Assembly: GCA_013399305.1 (NCBI GenBank)
Contig: VXAI01000165.1
Coordinates: 1,186,758-1,250,757 of the forward strand
Origin: Rostratula benghalensis
Lineage: Eukaryota; Chordata; Aves; Charadriiformes; Rostratulidae
Reading direction: 5' to 3'
DNA length: 64,000 bases
Position numbers and translations under genes: made by a program. A model generated the notes under the pieces. The model made no database searches, had not been told where the DNA came from, and worked only from the letters and a program-made list of their open reading frames with translations. How positions within the stretch are numbered: the stretch's first letter is position 1; every line of letters begins with the position of its first letter. Positions 11,601 through 23,263 of the stretch are shown here, piece by piece.

Positions 11601-14600
11601 GCAGGAAAGAGAATTGAATTACCTTGTAGTGGGACCGCGTGAAAATCCACTCAGAAAACGGGCACCCTGTTACTTTCAGAGCTCTTCGCTGAAAGGATTT
11701 TAGGCAATTCTATGATTCCAAAGCCTTATTTTGAACAAGGCTGAAATGTTTGCTAAGACACCTTGGCCTTTCTTAGTTATGTGTCCAAATGAGAAATGGT
11801 TTGCAAACCTGCATGCCTCCAAGCACTTGGGGTGCATCCAGATTTCAAAGTCGAGCAGGTGAATCTGAACCTGAGATTTGAAGCCTCTTTGAAGAGCTCA
11901 AAAATCTCTTTAAAGGAGCTGAGTGTTGCAACCCGTGTCCAAGGCTCCTGGCAAATGGTTTTGCTGCAGCCACAGCCCTCATTGACTCCAGCCAAACTCC
12001 ATGTGCTTACACGGCACCACCACACTTTCACTGCCAATAAAAAAGGGTCTGGAGAAAAAAAATATCTAAAGAAGCTGATCTGTGGAGCAGCAAGTGTATT
12101 GTACAACCTTAAAGACAACAAATTAACCACTGAGAAAAAATGTATACGTTCCCATTTCAGAGCTTTCTTGGACAGAAGCACCCTATAACTCATCTTTTGA
12201 AAAGGCAGTTTGGTTTCTCCTGCCTGAAAAAATCATTATCAGCTTTGAGTAAATGATAAATAAAAGCAGATTATAAAGTTGAGACCTCTTTTGTGAGAAA
12301 AGAAGCAAAAGTATTAACCTCCTTTATCAGTAGGGTGCAATGTATCGTATTTCAAAGCCTGTTTAAGGTCACTTAAGGAATCCAAGGAAAGGGAAATTCT
12401 GCCATGCACACAAAAGCCTCCAGCTCCCGAAGCCTTGCAGAGATAACTGAGCTGTTTATTACTGATCTTTCCCAGAGCAGCCTTGGAGCCACACAAACGC
12501 TGCTCCCTCCCTGCTGGAGATGGGAAGGAGCCCTTCCCATGCTGCAGAAATCAGGCCACCGCTCCTTAACCATTCTTTGGTCCTTGCTCCTTGCTCACAC
12601 ATTCATTCTTTTCTGCAATATAAAATAATAATTTTAAGTGTCTCCCAAGGTGTCTTAGGCTGGTATGTTTCCTTGGGTGGGAACATACACAGACTTAGCT
12701 GAGCAGGCACCTGCTGCTCCATGGTGACAGCCAAGATTTATGAGGAAAGGATGAAGGACGTGGACCTTTTTAGTCTGAAGAAGAGAAGACTGAGGTTGGG
12801 ATCTGATAGACACCCTGATTAATGGATGGGTGTCAAGAGGATGGGGCCACTCTTTTTTCAGTGGTGCCCAGTAACAGGACAAGATGTAACAGGCACAAAC
12901 TTGAACATATGAAATTCCATTTAACATGAAGAGGAACTTGTTTCTTCTGAGGGTGGCAGCCCTGGAAGAGGCTGCCCAGAGAGGTGGTGGATTTCCTGTC
13001 CCTGGAGACATTCAAAACCTACCTGGACATGTTCCTGTGCAGCCTGCTTTAGGTGGACCTGCTCTGGCAGGGGGGTTGGACTAGATGATCTCCAGAGGTC
13101 CCTTCCAACCCCATATCATTCTGTGATTGTGTAACTTGGTGGCTGGTGGTTACCTTTTTGGCACCTTGGTAGTCCCAACAGCAGGGCTGATCAAGTGCTG
13201 CGAAGACAGGATGTGGTGATTTTCAGTGTTCAATTACAGCCCTTTGCTTTGATACCACTGGTTTCCTGCCACCCCAAAATATGCTTTGCAGCAGAGGCAA
13301 TGATATTTAGATGAAGAAGAGTAGTAGTTATGGGTAGACAGCAGCATTTTGTGGGTTTTTTTTGTTAAACTCCTTTTGGTTTTTGTCACTCAGTAAAAGC
13401 ACAAGAAGCAATGTGATTAGCTTTGGGTTTGACTTGGTTATAACTTGGTTTAGGACAAGAGTAAATGGCCTCCAGTTACAGCAGGGGAGGTTTAAGTTGG
13501 ATACATTAGGAAAAATTTATTCACTGAAAAGGTTATCAAACATTGGAAGAGGCTGCCCAGGGAAGTGGTGGAGTCACCATCCCTGGAGGCATTTAAAAGC
13601 TGGGCAGACATGGTGCTGAGGGCCAAGGGATAGTGGTGGGTTTGTTAGTGTTGGGTTGGTGGTTGGACTCCATGATCTAGAAGGTCCCTTCCATGCTCAG
13701 TGATGCTATGATTCTATAACATGTATGATGAATTAGTAATTTTTGGAACCATTATCAGATGCACCAGCTTTTTTTTCTTTCATGGGATCCAGTAATGAAT
13801 AGCAAATAATTCTTCTGTGAGTTCTCCAGAAGTTCAAAGTGAAGGAAAGTCAGGAAAATAGCAGCTTTTTGTTCCTCCCATCTGCAGTGGAGAAAATTTC
13901 CTGGGGCAATGTGCTTGTCACTGGTGCCAGTTTCAGCAGTTGGGCCAGGCGTGCTTTCTTTGGTTTTTCTCAGTTCATCCCTGGGGAAGTTTGAATCCTT
14001 CCCACTCTGAGAGACTGGGATTTGACCATAAAGTTTCTTGAACAGATTTGTGAATAACAAATTTATTGGTCAAAAATAATTTCACACAGTAAAATTGTAG
14101 CAGATAGTGAATTCAGGGGATTAAAAAATGCAGCCAGCTCCTAAACACATTTAGTCCCTCTGCATCAAAACAGGGTTGGAGTTAGGGACCATCAGAGGTG
14201 GGAATGACTTTCCATGGAGCCTTATCTTTTTAGGAGTGAGACTAAAATGAGACCATCGGGGCTGTTAGTGAAGATGTTTGTCTATTTTGGTCTTAAATCC
14301 GTTTCCCTAAATAACCTGTTCCAGGGATTTACTCTCCTCAAAGTTGTATTTTTCTTGATCTGAATTTACTTTCTTTTGCAAATCAAACTGATCATTGCTT
14401 GTCCTCTTTTCTCTGCATATAAAGAATATTTCTTCTCTCTCCTTTTTGCAATGATTTTTAATTGATGGGAAAACAGCTCCTGTTACAAACTTCTCTAAAT
14501 GAGTTTCTTCAACTTTTTCTGCTTTCTGAACTGCTCCTCTGACTCTCCTGGGAACATTCCCACATTTATCTGGATCTTTCTCAAAGTGTGTTGCTTATTT

Positions 14601-17600
14601 TGCATTCTAATTCACTCTCACAAAATGCTCTCAGCTCTTTGTACCCTAGCATTATCCACAAATTTTAAAACTCACTCTCTACTCCTCATTAATGAAAATA
14701 CAGGCTGGTTCCAGCATCTCCCTTGACATCTCCTTGCTGACATATACTATTGATAACTCTCTTTCATACAGTTGTTCAGTGTCAGTCTCTAGTCATTTCT
14801 TGTGGATGAGAAAGCAATTTAAAAGCAGTTAAGATCCTGCCCTCAAAATCTTATATGAAGTTGTGCACTGTGATGCATTTTTAGCCAATGTCCATTGTTT
14901 TATATACCTCCCGGGGAATTTGAATTACTTTTTTCTCTTTCTTTTATATGTGGCTGTATGACTTGACATTACTGGAGCAAGGGGTACTAAAGAAATTAAT
15001 AGAAAATTGATTTAAAAGAGAAAAAAATCAATTACTTCTTTACACAGCAGTACTGTCTTGTGGGAGTTGTGGCTGCTGGAGTCCTTGGAGGGAGATGGTT
15101 TCACTAAGATCAGAAAGGGATGAGAAAAACCCATGGCCAAGTTGCTCACAAGGACATAATGAGATGTTTAGGCAGGAACATACCTTCTATCATCCCTAAT
15201 GCAACAGACCAGGGGCTGGTGGTGTATAAGAAAAAGGACTATAGAAAGTGGCCAGATTTGTATTTTCCTCCCTGAACATCTCCCACAGCCATTGCAGTTT
15301 CTGGGAGCCAGAATGACTTCTCTAATGTACTTATTAACAGCTTCCACTTATTAATAGAACTGATGAAATGAGGTCTGAGTAAACACTTGGCCAATCCCTG
15401 CCACTGTATGTTATTACTGTGGGTGACACCAGACAGAGTTGGCCTCAGTTTGGCTCTCAGATGCCAGTTGGACAACAAAAAAACATCTATCCTTGTATCT
15501 GCCCATGGGTCAGAAGTGAACTGGTATCCACAATGAAATTAAATGTGATGTCTCCCCATAGCTTTTAAAATTAAAATCCCCTGGGGGTGAGATGGCTTAC
15601 CCTCTCCATCTGGGGGAAGACTCCCAGAAATGCTGGGATATCTTTCACCATCTCTGCTGAGGAGTCACTGCCATGATGAGGAGTCCCAGGGAGTGATGTA
15701 CTGCAACCTTTCTGCAAATGAAGACTGGAAAGGGGAGATTTTGGACAAGTATATAGTGTGGGATTTGGCCAGTCAGCAGGGCTGACCTCCTCCCTTCTTG
15801 AATAAAGAAGGAAAAAGCACTGTGACAATGTGAAAGCCTGTTCCCGAGCCAGGATCTTGGCTGGGAATTACAGCCGAAGCATCGTTTTTCGCTGGTCTTC
15901 CAAGTGCTTCTAGAGGTTATGGTGTTGTGTTAAGATGCAATCGCCTGCCTTCGTATTTTCTCTCCGAGGCTCGGGAGGAGGGCATTTCTCAGAGTTGCTG
16001 GAATCGTGCTGGACCAGGCCCAAAACAAATGAGATTGAACTTAACCCATCAGCGGGGAGCCTGGTGAGATCGCAGCCGCGGGCTCTGAAAGCAGATGCTC
16101 GGGGGCAGCTTCTGTGGGTAAACTCTGGACTTTGGGCTCCTTTGTCTTCCCCCACTTGCTTTTTGTACGTATAGATAGAGCTGAGAAGCTGCCTCTGTTT
16201 CAGCTTGTTTAAAGACAAAGAAAGATCATTCATCCAGTCCCAGGCTTTAAAAGAGAAAACAGAATCTCTGGTTAGTGGCATTGTTGGGAAAGTTTTATAA
16301 AAGCCCATCTAAGTTCAGGATGGGGTCAAAAGCTTTGTTTTGGCTATTCAACCCATCCATCCAGAATGTCCTGGTTCCTTTATCCAAAACCAAGGGAAGG
16401 TTGAAGACTTTTTAATAAGATTTTGTTTTTCTTCCTTTCTTTATTTCAGGCTGGGTGGGAGAGGGACAGCTATGGAAAGGTATGCCTCCTGGTAGATCCA
16501 CGTGGGTTTTTTTGCAAACCACAGGAGTGGGTAGAAGGTGAGGGAGATTCCCGGGTTTCAATACAGCAGGTAGAAGAGTTTTGTTCTCTGTTTGAATGGG
16601 CTAAATTTAACTGTTGGGTGCCTTGTACATTAGAGGAGTGAATGTCCTCAATGGTGAAACGGCATCAGAGTGGGCCTGTATTCCTTTCCTTGGCCATTTT
16701 AATGAGCTCTCAGCACAAGGTGGCACGGAAGCATGGCACATCCATCACCATGCTTCTGCAGACCCCCCTGTCCTCCCCAGGTGAACCTCCGGGCAATGAC
16801 CTTTCCATTCACCAGTGGAGCTGAGTAAGGTTGTCAAATACCCTCTTCAAATGTCAACACGCCTATATTTGAACCTTTGCTCTGAATATTTAATGCATTT
16901 ACTAATACATTTATGAGGAGTCATTCAGAGGTTTCCTGGCTGAGGGGCCTCGGCTCGCAGGGCCCATAACAACGCCTTTGGTTCAGCGTTAGGCAAACAC
17001 GCTCAGTGTGGTTGCAGACTTCAGCTTCAGTAGAGGCTTTCAAAGGTTTGTAAATATTTACACACACTCCCGAATGAGGGGGAGGGAAGGGGGTTGGCCC
17101 TTTAAACACTGAACCTGGGGAGGAATGCGAGTCAGGAATAACAAACAGGGGGCCCGCCTGAGTCAGAAAAAAATAAAGGAAGAACAAGAACAAAATCTCA
17201 ACACCTCATTAATCCCATAACTTCTCCTAAAGTATTACCTCATGAGGAATTCCTATAAATCTCATGGATTTGTTTTCATCTATTAATGGAGTGCTCAGCT
17301 CAAGAGTCCCACTCATGATCCTCTCTCCTTTCTCTGCCCCAAACCAGCCTTAGTGTGCTTCTGTCCAAAATAGCCATGCAGAATATTATTTAGGAGAGAT
17401 GTCAGCAATTTCCCCACTCTCTAAAGTGCCTTTCTTGTAGTTTCAAGACTACAAGTAGTAGAAGTAGTAAAAGTAGTAGTAGAAGACTACAAGTAGTACA
17501 TAAAAGTACTTCTTGTACTTTCAAGTAGTTTCAAGACTCCATCATGTTCACAGCCCCATGGTGTTAAGTGCATCATGAGATCTGAGCACTAGTGTGCAGC

Positions 17601-19322
17601 TTAGAATCTGGCCAAACACAAACATTTCCACCCTGTGCTATCTTTACAGGCCATAGAGAAATGGCATCTCGAGGACATGGTTCATGTGATCCAAAGGTCA
17701 ATGCCTGTTGCACTGTCATGTCCAATGGCTCAACTTGGCATATTTTAGGAGAACTGAGATAGCTGGGTTTTTTCAGAATGGCGGTGGATACATGATCAAT
17801 GGATCAATGGAAGAGATTCCCCAATTCATGAGTCACATCTGAAACCCTCAAACCAGCTGCTTACAAGCAGACAAAGCAAGGGAACCCCTCACAATGTCTG
17901 ACTTATCCCAGTGAGTCTGTCTTTAATTAAAAGCAGAAGAAAAACAAGCAGTGGAAGTCCATGTGATATTTGGCAACTTGTCATCCTACACTGTACTCCT
18001 GCTGTGCTGCCTGCTCCTGGGTCAGGGCTCAGGGTGGTATAGGGCCAGGTTCTGGGCTGATTGTGCCGTGCTGGGGGACAATTTGCAGGGGGGGGAAAGT
18101 GCAGAATCCAGCCCTGCTAGCTTCAGTTGTGATTTCCCTGATAGGGTCAGGGCTGGATTGTGGCTATAACAGCCTGCTTGGGAGTTTTCCCAGCCCAGGA
18201 TCATTGGCACAGAGCCTTTGCAAATACTTTGTGGCTGCAGGGTTCCTCTGTCATCCTTTCCAGGGTAGGTACTGTAGGACAAACACTAGTGTTTGTTCTT
18301 TAGGGTATCATCTTCTCCCATCTCCTTTCAGACAGCTTTGGAGCCTGCCTGGGAATACAGATTGCTAGGGGCTATGAGGTTTTGTTTTGGTGGAGGTATC
18401 ATGGTAGCTCTGTCTGTATGGGAGCTAAGCCCTGCCTGCCCTCGCTGAACACAGAATCATAGAATGGTTTGTGTTGGAAGGGACCTTAAAGATTATTCAG
18501 TTCCAACCCTTTCCATGAGCAGGGACACCTCCCACCAGACCAGGATGTTTCAAGCCTCATCCAGCCTGGCCTTAAACACCTTCGGGATGGGGCAGCCACA
18601 GCTGCTCTGAGCTACCTGTTCCAGGGTCTCACCACCCTCACAGCAAAGAATTTATTCCTGAGATCTCACCTAAATCTCCCCTCTTTCAGTTTAAAACCAT
18701 TTTCCCTTGTCCTATGGCTCCCCTCCCTGATCAAGAGTCCCTCCCCATCTCTCCTGTATCCCCTTTAGGGACTGGAAGGGTCTCTAAGGTCTCCCTGGAG
18801 CCTTCTCCAGGCTGAGCAACCCCAACTCTCTCAGCCTGTCCTCATAGGAGAGGTGCTCCAGTCCTTGGAACATCTTTGAGGTCCTCAGCTGGACCTGATG
18901 GCAACCTGAACGCTGCTGAGCCCAAACTGAGAGACAAGACAGGGTTTTGGATGCAGCACAGGGACTCTCCCTTTCTCCCTTGCAGGTGTGGAGAGCTGCT
19001 TGGCTGGGTGCTCCCCCCTGCCATGTCCTTGTGCAGCTGGGATGAAACCGTGTTTTGCAGAGCCCGGCCCCAGCGACCACTGCAGGGCAGTGGCTTGGAA
19101 AGCCCTGCGGGGATCTGCACTTGCTCACCGCATTCTCTTTCTTTCAGGCAATGCAACAAGACCTCCAATGGGAGCGATAGCTGTGACTTGATGTGCTGTG
19201 GCAGAGGCTACAACCCCTACATGGACAAAGTGGTGGAGCGGTGCCACTGCAAGTACCACTGGTGCTGCTACGTGACCTGTAAAAAGTGCGAGCGGACTGT
19301 CGAGAGATATGTGTGCAAATGA
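5448..19322 (+). CDS. WNT11: WNT11, coding exons 2-5 (gene-level entry; first coding exon outside window)
   Basis: WNT11 is a secreted, lipid-modified Wnt ligand. It acts mainly through non-canonical (planar polarity and calcium) Wnt signalling via Frizzled receptors, in gastrulation, heart and kidney development. Joining 5448-5683, 6432-6709, 8145-8437 and 19148-19322 gives 326 residues ending at TGA 19320-19322. With the 28 residues expected from exon 1 this equals 354, the human WNT11 length. All junctions are GT/AG and keep frame (phases 2, 1, 0, 2). The joined part holds 24 cysteines, the conserved Wnt number. The palmitoleoylation motif CHGVSGSC is intact, with Ser215 at 8190-8192. Sequons are at Asn40, Asn90, Asn300 and Asn304. 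Identity with WNT11 is high across every exon, so another Wnt paralogue is unlikely; a WNT11B copy would be expected to diverge more. No frameshift or stop was seen, so the gene looks functional. Confidence 0.97.
5684..6431 (+). other. WNT11: WNT11 intron 2 (748 bp)
   Basis: GT at 5684 and AG at 6430-6431 bound this intron, which splits codon 107 after its first base (phase 1). Several overlapping open frames occur on both strands, but none resembles a known protein. No repeat was recognised. Confidence 0.93.
6432..6709 (+). CDS. WNT11: WNT11 coding exon 3
   Basis: This exon encodes the second half of codon 107 through residue 199. The acceptor is CTCTTCCAG ending at 6431. The exon reads [17 protein letters not shown] and then the cysteine-containing segment [10 protein letters not shown], and ends HNSEVGRQ at donor GTAACA (6710). 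Four cysteines are present. The stretch RWGGCADNL is strongly conserved in WNT11. The human sequon at Asn160 (NLS) reads NLN here, so that glycosylation site is absent. No in-frame stop or indel is present. Confidence 0.96.
6710..8144 (+). other. WNT11: WNT11 intron 3 (1435 bp)
   Basis: The intron is phase 0, between Gln199 (6707-6709) and Val200 (8145). The 5' half is GC-richer and gives a 200-codon open frame on the minus strand (6788-7390) that has no recognisable content. A T-rich run lies at about 7510-7560. No repeat family was recognised. Confidence 0.93.
8145..8437 (+). CDS. WNT11: WNT11 coding exon 4, with the lipidated serine
   Basis: This exon encodes residues 200-296 plus two bases of Arg297. 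It follows acceptor CCTTTTTGCAG ending at 8144. It contains the most diagnostic Wnt motif, [17 protein letters not shown]. The serine of HGVSGSC (Ser215, codon 8190-8192) is the site where Porcupine adds palmitoleate, needed for secretion and Frizzled binding. Five cysteines are present. It ends VGSHGTQDR, with the arginine codon split AG|G at donor GTGAGG (8438). Residue 200 is Val here where human WNT11 has Ala. Confidence 0.97.
12740..13129 (+). mobile_element. CR1 fragment in WNT11 intron 4
   Basis: The copy opens with a remnant reading [19 protein letters not shown]. It continues through GGAAGAGGCTGCCCAGAGAGGTGGTGGA and ends CTAGATGATCTCCAGAGGTCCCTTCCAACCCCATATCATTCTGTGATTG. Sense orientation; about 390 bp. 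Confidence 0.92.
13452..13720 (+). mobile_element. CR1 fragment in WNT11 intron 4
   Basis: The sequence contains GAGGCTGCCCAGGGAAGTGGTGGAGTCACCATCCCTGGAGGCATTTAAAA and the tail GGTCCCTTCCATGCTCAGTGATGCTATGATTCTATAAC. Sense orientation, 5'-truncated. It lies 320 bp after another CR1 of a different subtype, so the two are separate insertions. Confidence 0.92.
17038..17062 (+). promoter_or_regulatory. Candidate TCF/LEF plus forkhead site pair in WNT11 intron 4
   Basis: TTTCAAAGG (17038-17046) is the reverse complement of CCTTTGAAA, a good TCF/LEF match. Three bases later TGTAAATATTTACA (17049-17062) is a perfect 14-base palindrome fitting two overlapping forkhead sites. The surrounding few hundred bases are repeat-free and locally GC-rich downstream. 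Enhancer function is inference only. Confidence 0.3.
17434..17540. repeat. Low-complexity GTA-rich patch with internal palindromes
   Basis: The units CTTGTAG, CTACAAG and AAGTAGTA recur several times. CTTGTAGTTTCAAGACTACAAG forms a 7-bp-arm hairpin, and TTTCAAGACT recurs at both ends. This looks like local slippage and duplication, not a named family. Confidence 0.6.
18451..18897 (-). mobile_element. CR1 fragment, antisense, in WNT11 intron 4
   Basis: It begins ACAGAATCATAGAATGGTTTGTGTTGGAAGGGACC and runs through the CACCTCCCACCAGACCAGG block to CTCAGCCTGTCCTCATAGGAGAGGTGCTCCAGTCC. This is a typical CR1 in reverse orientation, about 450 bp, ending only 250 bp before exon 5. Confidence 0.94.
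19148..19322 (+). CDS. WNT11: WNT11 coding exon 5 (terminal, cysteine-rich domain)
   Basis: This terminal coding exon encodes residues 298-354. The acceptor TTTCTTTCAG ends at 19147 and the first base completes Arg297. It begins [12 protein letters not shown] with overlapping sequons at Asn300 and Asn304. It contains eleven cysteines, including the CC pairs of MCCGRGY and WCCYVTC that build the C-terminal Wnt domain. The protein ends RYVCK followed by TGA at 19320-19322. It lies 10.7 kb downstream of exon 4; frame, phase and motif continuity leave little doubt it belongs to the same gene. Confidence 0.97.
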
Positions 19323-19547
19323 GAATCCTCCTCTCCCTGCCCGGGAGCTGAGACGCCAGTGGCCCCCCAGCACTATCCAGAGAAGAGAAAACCTTTCCCC
19401 GAATAGACATCGTTTATCTCGTAAAGGCACGGACTTGAAGAAAGATGGTAGGAGGGAAAAACAAAAAAGCAATCATACCAGTAAAAATAAGACCCTTAAA
19501 AAAACCCAAAACAAACAGCCAGCCAACCCACGAATGTTCCCCCCACC

Positions 19548-19553
19548 AATAAA
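19548..19553 (+). terminator. WNT11: Possible proximal polyadenylation signal AATAAA
   Basis: AATAAA occurs 226 bases after the stop codon in the context CCACCAATAAAACACTC. Use of this signal would give a short 3' UTR lacking the Pumilio-type site and AU-rich tail. Whether it is used cannot be judged from sequence. Confidence 0.35.
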
Positions 19554-20408
19554 ACACTCTCTGAGAAGACAAAAAACTCATTTGGGATAGTATCTTTTTC
19601 CACAATATTTCCTATGGCTGCCAGGGACATCCAGCCATCAAGTGCCTTAGTATTTTGAAAAACAGAAGTAGAAACTTTCCCCAGGGAAGAAAAGTGACTC
19701 TTGTTTCAAAATAACTAAGGCTTACACTTGCCTGTGCCTTCTAGTGCAGGTACTGAGTCTGCATTAGGACCATCCCAGAAGGGAAAATGCTACCACTTTT
19801 CAGCAATAACTGTCTTTGCTGCCAAAGACTTAATTTTTAACATGGAAGCATCTACTCCGGATGATAAAGGTGGAAAGATTTCAGGTCAATCTCCTGAAAT
19901 GAACAACTCATTTAAACCTTTCTTTTATGCAGGTCTGTGACTTTGAAGTTAACTGCTGTGGGAAAAGCTCTCCGTGATTTATCCAGGCTGGATGTGGTTT
20001 CAAATTCAGCTGTGCAAGAACCCCCAAGGGACCCTGAAGGCAGTGAGACTATAGTACCCTGCAGAGGGTTTTATGGGGTCCAGGAGATCATAGGATAAAG
20101 TAACAAAGTCAAAAACCAGTGGGAAAAGTGAAAAAAAAACCCCACCCACCTCCTGTTCTTTCTCTCTTGCCCTTTGGGTGTGATGCCCCTAGTCACTGAC
20201 ATTCTGCCTCGCTGGGCCATCGAGTCCTTAGGGAAATGTGCCTCTGCCTCTTTTCCCCCTGCAAAACTATTGACCCGGCCTCAAGAAACTGCAGAGAGCA
20301 GAGTGGGTCCGGTCCCAGCTGCAGGGAGTTCATCCATGCAGGGCAGCAGCTATTCCCAGCAGGAAAGAGTGGGAATGTGTGACACAGCAGAGAACCACTA
20401 TCTGTGGC

Positions 20409-20416
20409 TGTACATA
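20409..20416 (+). promoter_or_regulatory. Pumilio response element (UGUANAUA) in WNT11 3' UTR
   Basis: The octamer TGTACATA matches the Pumilio consensus UGUANAUA exactly and lies about 120 bases before the distal polyA signal, in AU-rich surroundings. PUM proteins bind such elements to repress or destabilise mRNA. An octamer can occur by chance in a UTR of this length. Confidence 0.35.
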
Positions 20417-20534
20417 TTTTCTTTTGTATGCGGACATACAGAAATATTTATAAGATATATCTCGCGCTTTCGTCTACTCTACTTCCTACATAAATATATC
20501 TATATATTATAAACAAGCATTAACAATAGTATGA

Positions 20535-20540
20535 AATAAA
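20535..20540 (+). terminator. WNT11: Distal polyadenylation signal AATAAA of WNT11
   Basis: A canonical AATAAA lies 1.2 kb after the stop codon, in the context ATGAAATAAATGCTG. It is followed by A-rich and then T-rich sequence. This is the likeliest main 3' end; the position of actual cleavage is not visible. Confidence 0.6.
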
Positions 20541-20560
20541 TGCTGAAGTTACTGATGCAA

Positions 20561-23263
20561 CAGCAAAATGTTAGCTTATTATGTTTCACCCTCCTGCTTG
20601 GAAAGCAACCCTGCTTTCCTTCCCAAGGACGGGAGAAGAGCATGGCTCGAGGCACTCGCTGGCGTGGGATAGATAAGTTCCTGTATTCCCTGCCTCCCCA
20701 GCCTCTTCAGTTTGAGCAGAATTAGCCAAGATACAGTTAAGGCAATGAAACAGAGCACTTGAGGAAAGGAAAAGTCACTGCTCTTGCTGTGCTTTTTGTA
20801 TCAGAGATCACTCTCATCGGTAAAATATCCCAGTGACCCCAAAGAGTGTAATAACAAACATGACTAATACCTCTCATGGGTGGTTTGCTCTTCATTCCAG
20901 TATGTTGTATTGGAAGTTTATCTTAATTTAGGTTCCATTTCTTGCTTTCTTTGTTTTTGGTTGGTTGGGGGGTTTTTGTTGGGTTTTTTTTTTGTTTGCA
21001 ATGGGTGTCAAGCTCCATAAAGGAGAAGGAGAGACATCAGAGAATCCTTCTAATGAAAAAGGATGTCTGCTGCAGAAGCAGAAGGCAGCAGAGCCTGTGA
21101 GGTCCTTCAGGTCACTTTTGGGCATGCCATTCCCCAAGCAAAATGCTGTAAAGCTGCCAAAAAAATCACTCCTACATAAATGAGGGAGGACAGTGCCACC
21201 TTCACAGGGTGAAATACATCTGTAACGCCACAGTCTTCCTCCAAATCCCATGTTTTTTTCCCCACCCAGTTGCTCTCCAGGAGGCAACTGCCCCTGACAA
21301 GTCTCTGAGCTGCCCTGGGAGCTGGAGGAGAGAAGTAACGTGGGCTATAGAGCAAAAATTAGAGATATTTTGTACTCCTCAGCTACTTCTCTTTGCTGTA
21401 ACGAGTTTGGTTTCCTTGACTCCTTCCCTCCCCCAGACATGAGCAGGCAAAAAGAGGCCTTTGGTAGTTTGTCAGTGGTTTGTGTTATTGTCACCCCATA
21501 AAAGCTGGTGGACTGAAACATCTCTGCAGTGCGGTGTGATGAGCGGTGGGTGTCTATAGGCTGACATGCAGACAGGCTGGTGGCACAAATCCCACTGCTC
21601 TCCAAAGCCAGAATTTGGCTTCACTTGATATGTAAAGAAATGGTCTACTTTTATCCTTTTAAAGAATTTTGTTTTTATTTCCAGTTTCTGATGAAGCCAA
21701 CAAGGCAGGGATGTTCTGACCAAAGAAAAATCCGAGCATTTCAATGCTATTCTGTAATGACTATTTTTCTTGCTCCCTTGCTGATGTCCTGAGTCTTTCT
21801 GCTTGGCAAAAAAATAGTGAGATGGAAGAAATTCTGTATATACATGTTGTTTTCAGCTGCATTTCACTCCTACGATGTCAAGCCCATGTTCCTCAGCTGC
21901 TTTTCCCATGTCAGAAGAAACCGTTAAGTTTTCAGAGCATGAAAAGATGTGATCAAGCCTACCAGACACCTGCATGTCCATCAGGTGGGAAATGATCCTT
22001 CAGCAGACCTTTAGCCATGGTGGTACCTCATGCTTCATGTCTGCCTGCGCCCACAGCTGTCTGTTCTTGAAGATGCTGAACTTTAATGACTTCAGTGCTT
22101 GGAAATTTGCATTTGGGTGTATCTGGGCTCAAAATCTTTGCTGGTTCCTCTAGATAATACATCAGGGGCTTCAGATGAATTTTGCTGTTTTGCCCCAGTC
22201 TGTGTCTTAGGCTGTTGTTCTATGAATTTATGCCTTTACACTGTTTTTGCTATAACTCTTGTATTTCAGGATCCTTTTTTCTGGAGTGGCTGCACCTTGC
22301 CATGTGCCACAGGTGATGTGCCCCACTGAGACAGGAGGCAAAACCTTGCACAGGGCAAGGTCTGATAACAGCAGCCTCCCTTGTTACACAGCCCTGCTTC
22401 ATCCATTCTGCGCATGTGTAGCCAGAAAAAATGTTTGGGAAAACATTTGTCACAAACCAGTTGTGCAAGGAAAATGTATCCCCAACGATGGGGCAAGACC
22501 TTCATGTACCAGTCTCCTTCCCTCCCCAGCCCTTCGGCAACCAGCTTTCAAGACTTAGCTCTGAAACACTGAGGTCTTTCAGTTTCTGAATGGAATGGTT
22601 TTAATTATAGTGAATGTCTCTGTCAGGCGATGCTGCAGTTCCCTCTCTCATAACATGCCCTGCCACGTCCTAACAGCTGGTATAGTTTGGCCCAGCTCCA
22701 TGTCCTACTACACAGCTCTGCTGATTTACACTAGCTGAGAAAATACAGCTGATACGGTCCCGTAAATACTAGTATTTCAAAATATTACAATATTACCCCT
22801 GAGGCAAAAGGGCAAGGTATCATGAAAAGTATTATGTTGGTGGCTTTGTAGCATTTATTCATTTCAAAAAATATCTGCAAATTAATAAAAGAATTTTGAC
22901 TTAATGCTATTTCCAAATCTGAGGATTTAGACTCTATATTCCTCCAGCTGGCTTTATATTTTTTGATTAATCCCACCCCCATCCTCACCCCCTTCCAGCT
23001 TTATGTCATTTAGGTTGCTCCCCATGGTGGGCAAATTACATTCATTACAGAAAATTCCCATCCAACTGTTTAGTTTTCATCCTCAAAATAGAAAGTATCT
23101 TAATCATGCTAAAGCAGGCAATCTGCAAGTGTTTCACATGCAGCTACAAAAGCCCTGGTTGAAGGGAAAGGGTGTGGGGCCAGAAAACAGATCCCTGTAG
23201 ACAACCATCCTCCAAGTGAGCTGGGCTTGCACTGCCCAGGTCTGGGATACCTGCTGGGGGAAG
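20561..23263. other. Intergenic sequence after WNT11
   Basis: No gene or repeat family was recognised. There is a G/T-rich run at 20945-21000 and only chance open frames. Short-range regulatory elements cannot be excluded. Confidence 0.6.

Larger units (their letters stand above)
8438..19147 (+). other. WNT11: WNT11 intron 4 (10.7 kb)
   Basis: This is the longest intron in the window, phase 2, splitting the Arg297 codon. It contains three CR1 copies (12740-13129 plus, 13452-13720 plus, 18451-18897 minus), a short low-complexity AAGTAGTA-type patch (17434-17540) and a candidate FOX/TCF site cluster near 17038-17062. Otherwise it is unremarkable noncoding sequence. Confidence 0.93.
19323..20560 (+). 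other. WNT11: WNT11 3' untranslated region
   Basis: About 1.2 kb follows the TGA without repeats. It has an A-rich patch (19450-19575) with a proximal AATAAA (19548-19553), a Pumilio-type UGUACAUA (20409-20416), AU-rich sequence at 20430-20520 and a distal AATAAA (20535-20540). The cleavage position is inferred as 10-25 bases beyond the distal signal. Confidence 0.7.

Noticed and set aside
11777..12193. Overlapping long frames on both strands (138 and 130 codons)
   Set aside because: Both open by coincidence, neither resembles a known protein, and they lie inside WNT11 intron 4.
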